64,000 nt of DNA from positions 1,550,001 through 1,614,000 of the forward strand of contig OZ244906.1 in NCBI GenBank assembly GCA_965221655.1. The letters run 5' to 3'. Both the position numbers and the translations under genes were made by a program. Under the pieces are notes generated by a model. It did no database searches and was not told the DNA's origin. It was given only the letters and a program-made list of their open reading frames with translations. This DNA comes from Bin107 sp965221655 (GTDB taxonomy: Bacteria > UBA8248). Below are positions 52,454 through 64,000 of the stretch, one piece after another; within the stretch, counting starts at the first letter, position 1, and the number at the start of each line of letters is the position of its first letter.

Positions 52454-52463
52454 GTGCGCCTCC

Positions 52464-52799
52464 CTAGCCCGCTTCGCCTACGTCCACGCGAATATGGCAA
52501 CTGCGATGCTTGATGCGTCCGATGCGCCCGCGCGCGCGCGCGCGAAAGCGCTTGAGCGTCGGCCCGACGTCCACCTGCACGCTGCGGACAATCAGACCCT
52601 CGGGATCGTCGTTCTCCCCCTTGTCGGTGGCGTTCGCCAGCGCCGAGAGAAGAACCTTCTCCATCACCTTGGCCGAGGAGCGCGTGGAAAGACGCAACAA
52701 CGTAAGGGCGTCCGCCACGCGCTTGCCGCGAATCATGTCGGCGATCTGGCGCGTCTTGCGCGGCTTCGCTCGGTAATACTTCAAAATCGCCGTGGACAT
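52464..52799 (-). CDS. rplV: 50S ribosomal protein L22
   Basis: Tunnel-lining protein of 111 residues. RAKPRKTRQIADMIRGK is at the start and the beta-hairpin region RFRARARGRIGRIKHRSCHI near the end. Confidence 0.97.
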   Translation of the reverse strand: MSTAILKYYRAKPRKTRQIADMIRGKRVADALTLLRLSTRSSAKVMEKVLLSALANATDKGENDDPEGLIVRSVQVDVGPTLKRFRARARGRIGRIKHRSCHIRVDVGEAG

Positions 52800-52835
52800 A
52801 TCGCTCTCCCGCTTCTCTCTCGCACCCGCCCGCGC

Positions 52836-53120
52836 CTACTTGAGCGTCACCTGCCGCTTCGTCATGCCCGAGTGCGAGCGGAAGGTGCGGGTGGGCGAAA
52901 AATCCCCGAGTTTGAAGCCCACCATGTTCTCCGTCACGTAGACGGGGATGAACTTTTTGCCGTTGTGCACGGCGAAGGTGTGGCCGACGAAGTCGGGGAT
53001 GATGGTCGAGCGCCGCGACCAGGTTCGGATCATCTTCTTCTCGCCGCTCTCGTCCATCACAGACACCTTCTTACGAAGGTGGTCGTCCACGAACGGGCCC
53101 TTGTGAAGAGAACGTGGCAT
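52836..53120 (-). CDS. rpsS: 30S ribosomal protein S19
   Basis: Head protein of 94 residues, start MPRSLHKGPFVDDHLRKK and the IRTWSRRSTIIPDFVGHTFAVHNG core. ATG 53120 is the family start, 20 bases after rplB. Confidence 0.97.
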   Translation of the reverse strand: MPRSLHKGPFVDDHLRKKVSVMDESGEKKMIRTWSRRSTIIPDFVGHTFAVHNGKKFIPVYVTENMVGFKLGDFSPTRTFRSHSGMTKRQVTLK

Positions 53121-53140
53121 CTCGATCGAATCTCCCTCGG

Positions 53141-53971
53141 CTACCTGGACTTCCTGCGCCGCACGATGAACTTCGAAGAAGGCTTGCCCTTCTTGCGCGT
53201 CTTGTATCCCTTGGTCGGCTTGCCCCACGGGGTGACGGGGTGCCTGCCGCCCGAACTCTTCCCCTCTCCGCCGCCCAAGGGGTGATCCACGGGGTTCATG
53301 GCCACGCCGCGCACGTTGGGGCGACGCCCCAGCCAGCGCTTGCGGCCCGCCTTGCCGAGGCTCACGTTGGAGTGGTCGGAGTTGCCCACTTCGCCGATGG
53401 TGGCGTAGCACGACAAATGAATCATGCGCACCTCGCCCGAGGAGAGGCGAAACTGCGCGTAGGCACCCTCCTTGGCCATGAGCTGCGCGCTCACACCGGC
53501 GCTTCGGGCTATCTGCCCGCCGCGACCGGGCTTCATCTCGATATTGTGGCAGATCGTGCCCAGCGGAATCCGCTCGACGGGCAGGGCGTTGCCCGTGCGG
53601 ATTTCCGCGTCGGGGCCCGAACTCACCGTGGCCCCCACCTCCAGGCCGTCGGGGGCGATAATGTAGCGCTTCTCCCCATCGAGGTAGACAACGAGCGCGA
53701 TGCGCGCCGAGCGATTCGGGTCGTACTCTATCGAACGCACCTTGGCGGGCACGCCGGTCTTCTCGCGCCGAAAGTCCACCACGCGGTACCGACGCTTGTG
53801 TCCGCCGCCGCGCTGGTAGGTGGTGATGCGCCCGCGGTTGTTTCGCCCTCCCGACTTCGACATCCCCTTGGTGAGAGACTTCTGGGGGCGCTCGGTCGTT
53901 ATCTCCTCGCGCAGCAACACGTCCTGAAAGCGGCGCCCCGGAGAAGTCGGCTTGTATTTCTTGACTGGCAT
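53141..53971 (-). CDS. rplB: 50S ribosomal protein L2
   Basis: Universal 23S rRNA-binding protein of 276 residues required for peptidyl transfer and subunit joining. RNNRGRITTYQRGGGHKRRYR and the conserved histidine region GVAMNPVDHPLGGGEGKSSG are present. Confidence 0.98.
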   Translation of the reverse strand: MPVKKYKPTSPGRRFQDVLLREEITTERPQKSLTKGMSKSGGRNNRGRITTYQRGGGHKRRYRVVDFRREKTGVPAKVRSIEYDPNRSARIALVVYLDGEKRYIIAPDGLEVGATVSSGPDAEIRTGNALPVERIPLGTICHNIEMKPGRGGQIARSAGVSAQLMAKEGAYAQFRLSSGEVRMIHLSCYATIGEVGNSDHSNVSLGKAGRKRWLGRRPNVRGVAMNPVDHPLGGGEGKSSGGRHPVTPWGKPTKGYKTRKKGKPSSKFIVRRRKSR

Positions 53972-53988
53972 CGATTCGCCTCAAAAAC

Positions 53989-54276
53989 CTACGTAGACTC
54001 GAAAAACTCGATGGCGTCGCCCTCGCGCAGCGTCACGATCGCCTTTTTCCACGGTGGCTTGCTGCCCTGGTGGCGTCCCATGCGCACGTTCTTGCCCGGC
54101 ACGCGCATGGTGTTCACGTTCAGCACCTTGACGCCGAACAACTCCTCCACCGCCTTTTTTATCTCTATCTTGTTCGCCGCGGTGGCAACCTCGAAGACCA
54201 CCTTGTTCGCGACCTCGGCGGCGGCGATGCTCTTCTCGGTGACACAGGGTCTGCGGATGATCGAGGTGTTCTCCAC
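53989..54276 (-). CDS. rplW: 50S ribosomal protein L23
   Basis: Exit-tunnel protein of 95 residues that docks trigger factor and SRP. It shows the IIRRPCVTEKSIAAAE start and the hairpin region NVNTMRVPGKNVRMGRHQG. Confidence 0.96.
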   Translation of the reverse strand: MENTSIIRRPCVTEKSIAAAEVANKVVFEVATAANKIEIKKAVEELFGVKVLNVNTMRVPGKNVRMGRHQGSKPPWKKAIVTLREGDAIEFFEST

Positions 54277-54279
54277 GCC

Positions 54280-54906
54280 CTAGTCCCCCAGCCTTTCGGA
54301 AATGCCATCGAGAGCGCCCTTGGTGCATACCAGATGCTCGTGGCCCATGATGTCGTAGACGTTCAGCCCCTCGGGCCGCACCGGCTTCGCCCCCTGGATG
54401 TTGCGCGCCGCCAACTCGAAATTGCGCCCGCCCGCGTCGTCCACGATGAGCGCCTTGCGCCCGAGGTTCAGCCGCTCGATGGCCGCCGCCATGAGCCGCG
54501 TCCTGGGCTCGGGCAAATCGAGATCGTGCACGACCACGAGCTTGCCCTCCCTCCACTTGAGGTTGAGGGCGCTTTTGAGCGCGCCGCGCCGCATTTTCTT
54601 GTTCATCTTCTGGGCGTAGTCGCGCGGCTTGGGGCCGAAGGTCGTGCCTCCCTTGCGCCACAGCGGCGACTTTACGTCGCCCGCGCGGGCGCGTCCCCCG
54701 CCCTTCTGGCGGAAGGGTTTCGCGCCGGTGCCGTGCACCTCCTTGCGCGTCCGCGTGGAGTGCGTGCCCGCGCGCCGGGCGGCGAGCTGGGCCTTGACCA
54801 TCTGGTGAATCAGGTGCATGCGCACCTCGCCGTCAAAGACCGAGGCGGGCAGGTCCACCTCCTCCACCACCTTTCCTTCCAGGTCGTATACGTCGATTCG
54901 GGGCAT
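54280..54906 (-). CDS. rplD: 50S ribosomal protein L4
   Basis: A 208-residue protein with a globular domain and a long tunnel-constriction loop (RAGTHSTRTRKEVHGTGAKPF and the Gly/Arg-rich GGGRARAGD). In E. coli it autoregulates the S10 operon; no S10-type leader is apparent here because tuf lies only 24 bases before rpsJ. Confidence 0.97.
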   Translation of the reverse strand: MPRIDVYDLEGKVVEEVDLPASVFDGEVRMHLIHQMVKAQLAARRAGTHSTRTRKEVHGTGAKPFRQKGGGRARAGDVKSPLWRKGGTTFGPKPRDYAQKMNKKMRRGALKSALNLKWREGKLVVVHDLDLPEPRTRLMAAAIERLNLGRKALIVDDAGGRNFELAARNIQGAKPVRPEGLNVYDIMGHEHLVCTKGALDGISERLGD

Positions 54907-54914
54907 CTCGCTCC

Positions 54915-55628
54915 TCAGTTTCCGCGCGCGGCCCGCTTGGAGGCCTTCAGGGGGTTCAGGCTCCTGGCCTGTTCCTTCGGCCTCTCCAGCCCGCCCCTGT
55001 TGCCCTTGACGCTCTTGCGCAAAATCAAAAACCCGTTGTTCGCCCCGGGCACTGCGCCCCGGAGCAGAAGCAGGTTGTCCTCGGGCATGACGTCCACCAC
55101 CAGCAGACCCTGCGCCGTGAGGCGCGCGTTGCCCATCTGGCCGGGCATCTTCTTGCCCTTGATAATTTTGGAGGGGTAGGCCGAGGCGCCCATCGCACCG
55201 GGTAGGCGGTCGAACATGCCGCCGTGAGAAGCGGGGCCGCCGCCGAAGCCGTGGCGCTTCATGACGCCCGCGAAGCCCCGGCCCTTGCTCGTACCCGTAA
55301 CGTCGAGGCGGTCGCCGCGGTCGAATATCGTGACGTCGATGAGGCTGCCCGTCTCAAGCTCCTCGTCCCCCTCGCCCAGGGGAACTTCCCGCAGATAGCG
55401 GAAAGGCTGCGTCCCCGCCTTCTTGAAATGGCCCAGGGCGGCCTTTGAGAGACCCTTTTCCTTGCGCGGCATATAGCCGAGTTGCACGGCCTCGTAGCCG
55501 TCGCTCTCCCCGGTCTTTCTCTGCACGACGGTGCAGGGGCCGGCCTCGACCACCGTCACAGGCACCGCTCCGCCGTCCGGCGAGAATACCTGGGTCATCC
55601 CGATTTTTCGGCCAAGCAAAAAGTCCAT
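54915..55628 (-). CDS. rplC: 50S ribosomal protein L3
   Basis: Early-assembly protein of about 237 residues reaching the peptidyl-transferase centre. FLLGRKIGMTQVFSPDG is at the start, with GTSKGRGFAGVMKRHGFGGGPASHG and the PGAMGASAYPSKIIKGKKMPG loop. ATG 55628 is preferred; a GTG one codon earlier is equally near the weak ribosome site. Confidence 0.97.
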   Translation of the reverse strand: MDFLLGRKIGMTQVFSPDGGAVPVTVVEAGPCTVVQRKTGESDGYEAVQLGYMPRKEKGLSKAALGHFKKAGTQPFRYLREVPLGEGDEELETGSLIDVTIFDRGDRLDVTGTSKGRGFAGVMKRHGFGGGPASHGGMFDRLPGAMGASAYPSKIIKGKKMPGQMGNARLTAQGLLVVDVMPEDNLLLLRGAVPGANNGFLILRKSVKGNRGGLERPKEQARSLNPLKASKRAARGN

Positions 55629-55641
55629 CACGCCATCCCGT

Positions 55642-55950
<309 letters not shown>

Positions 55951-55974
55951 GTCTCGCGCTACCCTTTTCTCGCC

Positions 55975-57153
<1,179 letters not shown>

Positions 57154-57217
57154 GGCTACTCATCTCCTCATCGTTGTTGGGAAGAGGCGAACCGGCACCC
57201 CCTCCCGAAATAGGACG

Positions 57218-59326
57218 CTACGCCGTCTGTACCGTCGCGCCCGTGCTCTTTGCCACCAACTCGTCCGCGATTTGCCGCGGCATTTCCTCGTAGCGGCCAA
57301 ACTGCATCGTGTAGGTCGCCCTGCCCTGCGTCATGGAGCGCACGTCGGTCGCATAGCCGAACATCTCCGACAACGGAACGGAGGCGTTCACCACCTTGGC
57401 TCCCGCCCTGTCGTCCATTTCGCGAATCCGGCCGCGCCGGGAGGTGAGGTCGCCCATCACGTCGCCCAGATAATCGGCGGGGCACACCACCTCGATGTCC
57501 ATGATCGGCTCGAGCAGAACGGGCTTCGCTTTCTTCGCGGCCTCCTTGAAGGCCATCGACCCCGCGATCTTGAACGCCATCTCGGAGCTGTCGACCGCGT
57601 GGAAGGAGCCGTCGAAGAGAGTCACCTCGACGTCGAGCATCGGATAGCCGGCAACTACCCCGTTCCCCATCGCCTCTTTCACGCCTGCTTCGACCGCCGG
57701 AATGTATTCGCGCGGAATCACGCCGCCCACGATTTTGTTGACGAACTGAAAACCCCCGCCGGGAGCGAGGGGCTCGATGCTGATCTCCACGTCGCCGAAC
57801 TGCCCGCGCCCGCCCGACTGACGCACGAAGCGGCCGCGCGCGGTGGACGCGTTGCGAATCGTCTCCCTGTAGGCCACCTGGGGCTTGCCCACGTTCGCCT
57901 CGACCGCGAACTCCCGAAAGAGTCTGTCCACCAGAATCTCTAGGTGCAACTCGCCCATGCCGGAGAGAATGGTTTGCGCGGTCTCCTCGTCCGAGCGTAC
58001 CCGGAAGGTCGGGTCCTCGTCGGAGAGCCGCGCGAGGGCGGTGCCGAGCTTGTCCTGATCCGACTTCGTCCTGGGTTCGACGGCGATGGATATGACCGGT
58101 TCGGGGAAGGTGATGGTTTCGAGAAGGATGGGGTGGGAGGGAGCACAAAGCGTGTGGCCCGTCTTGGCCTGCTTGATGCCCAACGCGGCGACGATGTCTC
58201 CCGCATGGGCCTCCTGTATCTCTTCGCGTTTGTTGGCGTGCATGTGCATGAGGCGCCCTACGCGCTCCTGCTTGCCGGTAATGGTGTTGAGCACCGAAGA
58301 GCCCGACTTGAGCACGCCGGAATATACCCGGATGAATACGAGTTGCCCCACGTAGGGGTCCGTCATCACCTTGAAGGCCAGGGCGCACAGCGGCTCATCC
58401 GCCGAGGTTGCCCGCTCCTCGGGCTTTCTGCCCATCTCCAAATCCTCATCCGACAACGCGCCCTGCACGGGCGGAATGTCCAAAGGAGAGGGTAGATAGT
58501 CGACGATGGCGTCGAGGAGCAATTGTACGCCCTTGTTCCTAAAGGCAGAGCCGCAGACGACGGGCACGAAATTGCCTGCGAGCGTGCCCTTTCGCACTGC
58601 GGCGCGAACCTCCTCGGGAGAAATTTCTTCGCCTTCGAGGTATTTTTCCATCAGCGAATCGTCGAACATCGAAAGGGCGTCGAAGAGCTTCTCGCGCAAC
58701 TCCGCGGCCCGCGTGCGCATATCTTCAGGCACTTCGGCCTCCTCGTAGGAGGTGCCCATCGGGTCGTTGAACACGCGCGCCTTCATGGTCACCAGATCGA
58801 CCATGCCCGCGAAGTTCTCCTCCGACCCTATCGGCGCCTGCAGCACGAGGGGGTTGGCGGCGAGACGCTCGCGCACCTCCTCCACCACGCGGTCGAAGTC
58901 CGCTCCCGTCCTGTCCATCTTGTTGACAAACACCAGGCGCGGCACGCCGTATTTTTCCGCCTGGCGCCAGACGGTCTCGCTTTGCGGCTCCACGCCGCCC
59001 ACGGCGCAGAAAACCGCCACCGCGCCGTCCAGGACGCGGAGGCTGCGCTCGACCTCGGCGGTGAAGTCCACATGACCGGGCGTATCGATGATGTTGACGA
59101 CGCAGTCGCGCCAGGCGCACCGGGTCGCCGCGGACGTGATGGTAATGCCGCGCTCTTGTTCCTGCGCCATCCAGTCCATGGTGGCTGCGCCGTCGTGCAC
59201 CTCGCCCATCTTGTGGGTCCTGCCGGTGTAGAACAGTATCCGCTCGGTCGTCGTCGTCTTGCCGGCATCAATGTGCGCCATGATGCCGATGTTGCGCGTC
59301 TTCCTGAGCGTCGCTTCGATGGACAC
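57218..59326 (-). CDS. fusA: Elongation factor G
   Basis: Translocase GTPase of 702 residues. AHIDAGKTTTTERIL at 17-31, RGITITSAAT, DTPGHVDFT and NKMDRTG give the G domain, followed by domains II to V (the tip RGQFGDVEISIEP and the C-terminal GYATDVRSMTQGRA). The start is GTG 59326 with a GAGG or AGGG site; the frame is open 38 codons farther into rpsG, without conservation. Confidence 0.98.
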   Translation of the reverse strand: MSIEATLRKTRNIGIMAHIDAGKTTTTERILFYTGRTHKMGEVHDGAATMDWMAQEQERGITITSAATRCAWRDCVVNIIDTPGHVDFTAEVERSLRVLDGAVAVFCAVGGVEPQSETVWRQAEKYGVPRLVFVNKMDRTGADFDRVVEEVRERLAANPLVLQAPIGSEENFAGMVDLVTMKARVFNDPMGTSYEEAEVPEDMRTRAAELREKLFDALSMFDDSLMEKYLEGEEISPEEVRAAVRKGTLAGNFVPVVCGSAFRNKGVQLLLDAIVDYLPSPLDIPPVQGALSDEDLEMGRKPEERATSADEPLCALAFKVMTDPYVGQLVFIRVYSGVLKSGSSVLNTITGKQERVGRLMHMHANKREEIQEAHAGDIVAALGIKQAKTGHTLCAPSHPILLETITFPEPVISIAVEPRTKSDQDKLGTALARLSDEDPTFRVRSDEETAQTILSGMGELHLEILVDRLFREFAVEANVGKPQVAYRETIRNASTARGRFVRQSGGRGQFGDVEISIEPLAPGGGFQFVNKIVGGVIPREYIPAVEAGVKEAMGNGVVAGYPMLDVEVTLFDGSFHAVDSSEMAFKIAGSMAFKEAAKKAKPVLLEPIMDIEVVCPADYLGDVMGDLTSRRGRIREMDDRAGAKVVNASVPLSEMFGYATDVRSMTQGRATYTMQFGRYEEMPRQIADELVAKSTGATVQTA

Positions 59327-59345
59327 GTTCCCTATCCTCTTCGAC

Positions 59346-59813
59346 CTACCAGCGGTAGTGCGCAAAGGCCTTGTTGGCCTCCGCCATGCGGTGCGTGTTC
59401 TCTCGCAGGCGAACGGCGCCGCCGGTGTTGTTCGCCGCATCCATTATCTCGGCTGCCAGGCCGTTGGCTATTTTTCTGTCGCGGCTGCGGGCGTTCTGGA
59501 TGATCCAGCGAATGCTGAGCGCCGTGCGCCTGTCGGGCCGCACCTCCACGGGCACCTGGTAGGTGGCGCCGCCCACGCGGCGCGAGCGCACCTCAAGAGC
59601 GGGCTTCACGTTGTCCATGGCGCGCTTGAAGACCTTGATCGGGTCTTCCTTCATCTTCTCCTCCACCACGTCCATCGCCCCGTAGAACACGCGCTCGGCC
59701 AGGCTCTTCTTTCCCTTGAGCATCAGGGAGTTGATGAACTTCGTCACCAGCCTGTCGTTGAACTTCGGGTCCGGCAGCACGGCTCTTTTGGTGGCTCTTT
59801 TTCTTCTCGCCAT
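59346..59813 (-). CDS. rpsG: 30S ribosomal protein S7
   Basis: Primary binder of the 16S 3' major domain, 155 residues. It begins MARRKRATKRAVLPDPKF and contains MKGKKSLAERVFYGAMD, EVRSRRVGGATYQVPVEV and the ENTHRMAEANKAFAHYRW end. In E. coli it represses the str operon from the rpsL-rpsG junction; here that junction is 25 bases. Confidence 0.97.
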   Translation of the reverse strand: MARRKRATKRAVLPDPKFNDRLVTKFINSLMLKGKKSLAERVFYGAMDVVEEKMKEDPIKVFKRAMDNVKPALEVRSRRVGGATYQVPVEVRPDRRTALSIRWIIQNARSRDRKIANGLAAEIMDAANNTGGAVRLRENTHRMAEANKAFAHYRW

Positions 59814-59838
59814 GGAAAACGAATCTCCCTGCCCGGAG

Positions 59839-60210
59839 CTACCTGGGCTTTTTGGCTCCGTATTTCGAGCGCCCGTTGCGACGCGCCTCCACGCCCACGC
59901 TGTCGAGCGTTCCCCTCACGACGTGATAGCGAATGCCGGGCAAATCCTTCACCCGACCCCCGCGAATCAACACGATGGAGTGCTCCTGGAGGTTGTGCCC
60001 CTCGCCGGGGATATAGGTGGTCACCTCCATCCCGTTGGTGAGGCGCACGCGCGCGACCTTGCGCAGCGCGGAGTTGGGCTTTTTGGGCGTCGTGGTGTAC
60101 ACGCGCACACAAACGCCGCGCTTTTGGGGACAGTTGCGCAGCGCCGGGCTGTCGGTCTTCGCCTGAATCCGCTTGCGGCCCTTGCGTATCAACTGGCTGA
60201 TGGTCGGCAA
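59839..60210 (-). CDS. rpsL: 30S ribosomal protein S12
   Basis: Decoding-centre protein of 123 residues. It starts PTISQLIRKGRKRI and has CPQKRGVCVRVYTTTPKKPNS and the EGHNLQEHSIVLIRGGRVKD loop (each in part). The lysines at the usual streptomycin-resistance sites are wild-type. The start codon is TTG, with GGAG six bases upstream, unusual for so highly expressed a gene. It is the first gene after the str promoter and its roughly 200-base leader. Confidence 0.96.
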   Translation of the reverse strand: MPTISQLIRKGRKRIQAKTDSPALRNCPQKRGVCVRVYTTTPKKPNSALRKVARVRLTNGMEVTTYIPGEGHNLQEHSIVLIRGGRVKDLPGIRYHVVRGTLDSVGVEARRNGRSKYGAKKPR

Positions 60211-60295
60211 CGTTCACTCCAAATCACGGGAAAACAAACCTTTCGACTACAAAACCTCTAAAAGTTCCTGCCTTTTCGATACAAAAGCGTTCCTC

Positions 60296-60343
60296 GCCCT
60301 CGTCTCGGGGCTTCGTGGTTCGCGTCGCGTCCCGAGACGGGGC
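60296..60343 (-). promoter_or_regulatory. Leader hairpin upstream of rpsL
   Basis: The transcript from the promoter at 60422-60449 would fold a stem of CGTCTCGGG (60301-60309) with CCCGAGACG (60331-60339), extended by GCCC/GGGC with a single bulge, about 13 bp, around a 21-base loop. It has no U-run on either strand, so it is not a plain terminator. It may serve autoregulation of S12 or S7, antitermination or RNA processing; this is inference. Confidence 0.5.
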
Positions 60344-60421
60344 GACCAGGTATATGAAATTGTGCGCATTGCGCGTCCGGCCCGCAGCCCAGAAACCGCA
60401 AACCCCGGCCAAAGAAGCGGG

Positions 60422-60449
60422 ATTATAGCCGGACGCGCGCGCTTGTCAA
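60422..60449 (-). promoter_or_regulatory. Near-consensus promoter of the str/S10/spc/alpha superoperon
   Basis: Minus-strand TTGACA (60449-60444), 16 bases, TATAAT (60427-60422): both boxes are perfect. Transcription should start near 60415, leaving about 205 bases of leader before the rpsL TTG. The rpoC stop is only 35 bases upstream of the -35 box, and I see no strong rpoC terminator in the 273-base gap 60211-60483. Confidence 0.8.
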
Positions 60450-60483
60450 CCTCGGGAGGTCGAAAATTCGCGATTTCGCGGGA

Positions 60484-64000
<3,517 letters not shown>

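Overview
The window is GC-rich bacterial chromosome dominated by vertically inherited core genes. The organism looks Gram-negative: it has a bifunctional class A penicillin-binding protein and a lipobox lipoprotein, and its ribosomal-protein superoperon is in the order common in Proteobacteria and related phyla. Zinc-ribbon forms of S4, S14, L32, L36 and adenylate kinase are kept, and TTG or GTG starts are frequent even in essential genes. This suits a deltaproteobacterial-, Nitrospinota- or Tectomicrobia-like lineage, but nothing here fixes the phylum.

Region 1 (1-14.9 kb). A truncated PBP1A gene on + converges with a long minus-strand cell-envelope and fatty-acid operon: DUF177 protein, rpmF, plsX, fabH, fabD, acpP, fabF, rnc, smc, ftsY. 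A TTGACA-17-TATATT promoter precedes it. The usual fabG is missing between fabD and acpP. Upstream, also on minus, are a Ppx/GppA phosphatase (with its own terminator) and a gamma-class carbonic anhydrase.

Region 2 (15.2-22.7 kb). A plus-strand island of nine genes resembles part of a phage tail: minor tail proteins, a hub or tip protein, a fibre, a possible fibre chaperone, two small membrane proteins, a lipoprotein and a short tape-measure protein. No capsid, terminase, portal, tail tube, integrase or endolysin is visible. It is the main accessory element here and reads as a remnant or a domesticated tail particle.

Region 3 (22.9-28.9 kb). Minus-strand metabolic genes: CinA, a class I glutamine amidotransferase, a HAD hydrolase, a flavin-reductase-like protein, a cytosolic molybdopterin oxidoreductase, a zinc alcohol dehydrogenase and a cyclase-family amidohydrolase. 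A strong promoter at 28.9 kb sits back to back with a plus-strand promoter.

Region 4 (29.0-40.4 kb). A plus-strand catabolic run: MocA-like nucleotidyltransferase, iron alcohol dehydrogenase, phosphoribosyltransferase, enolase-superfamily enzyme, HMG-CoA-lyase-like enzyme, a four-subunit biotin-dependent sodium-pumping decarboxylase, a class III CoA-transferase and a GntR regulator. Together they suggest acyl-CoA catabolism coupled to sodium export. Convergent to it are alanine dehydrogenase and a hotdog thioesterase.

Region 5 (40.5-64 kb). The str, S10, spc and alpha operons are fused into one minus-strand run of 35 genes, rpsL to rplQ, below the 3' part of rpoC. A near-consensus promoter with a long leader and strong hairpin lies before rpsL, and an intrinsic terminator follows rplQ. 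The tuf gene inside it has conspicuously different codon usage from its neighbours.
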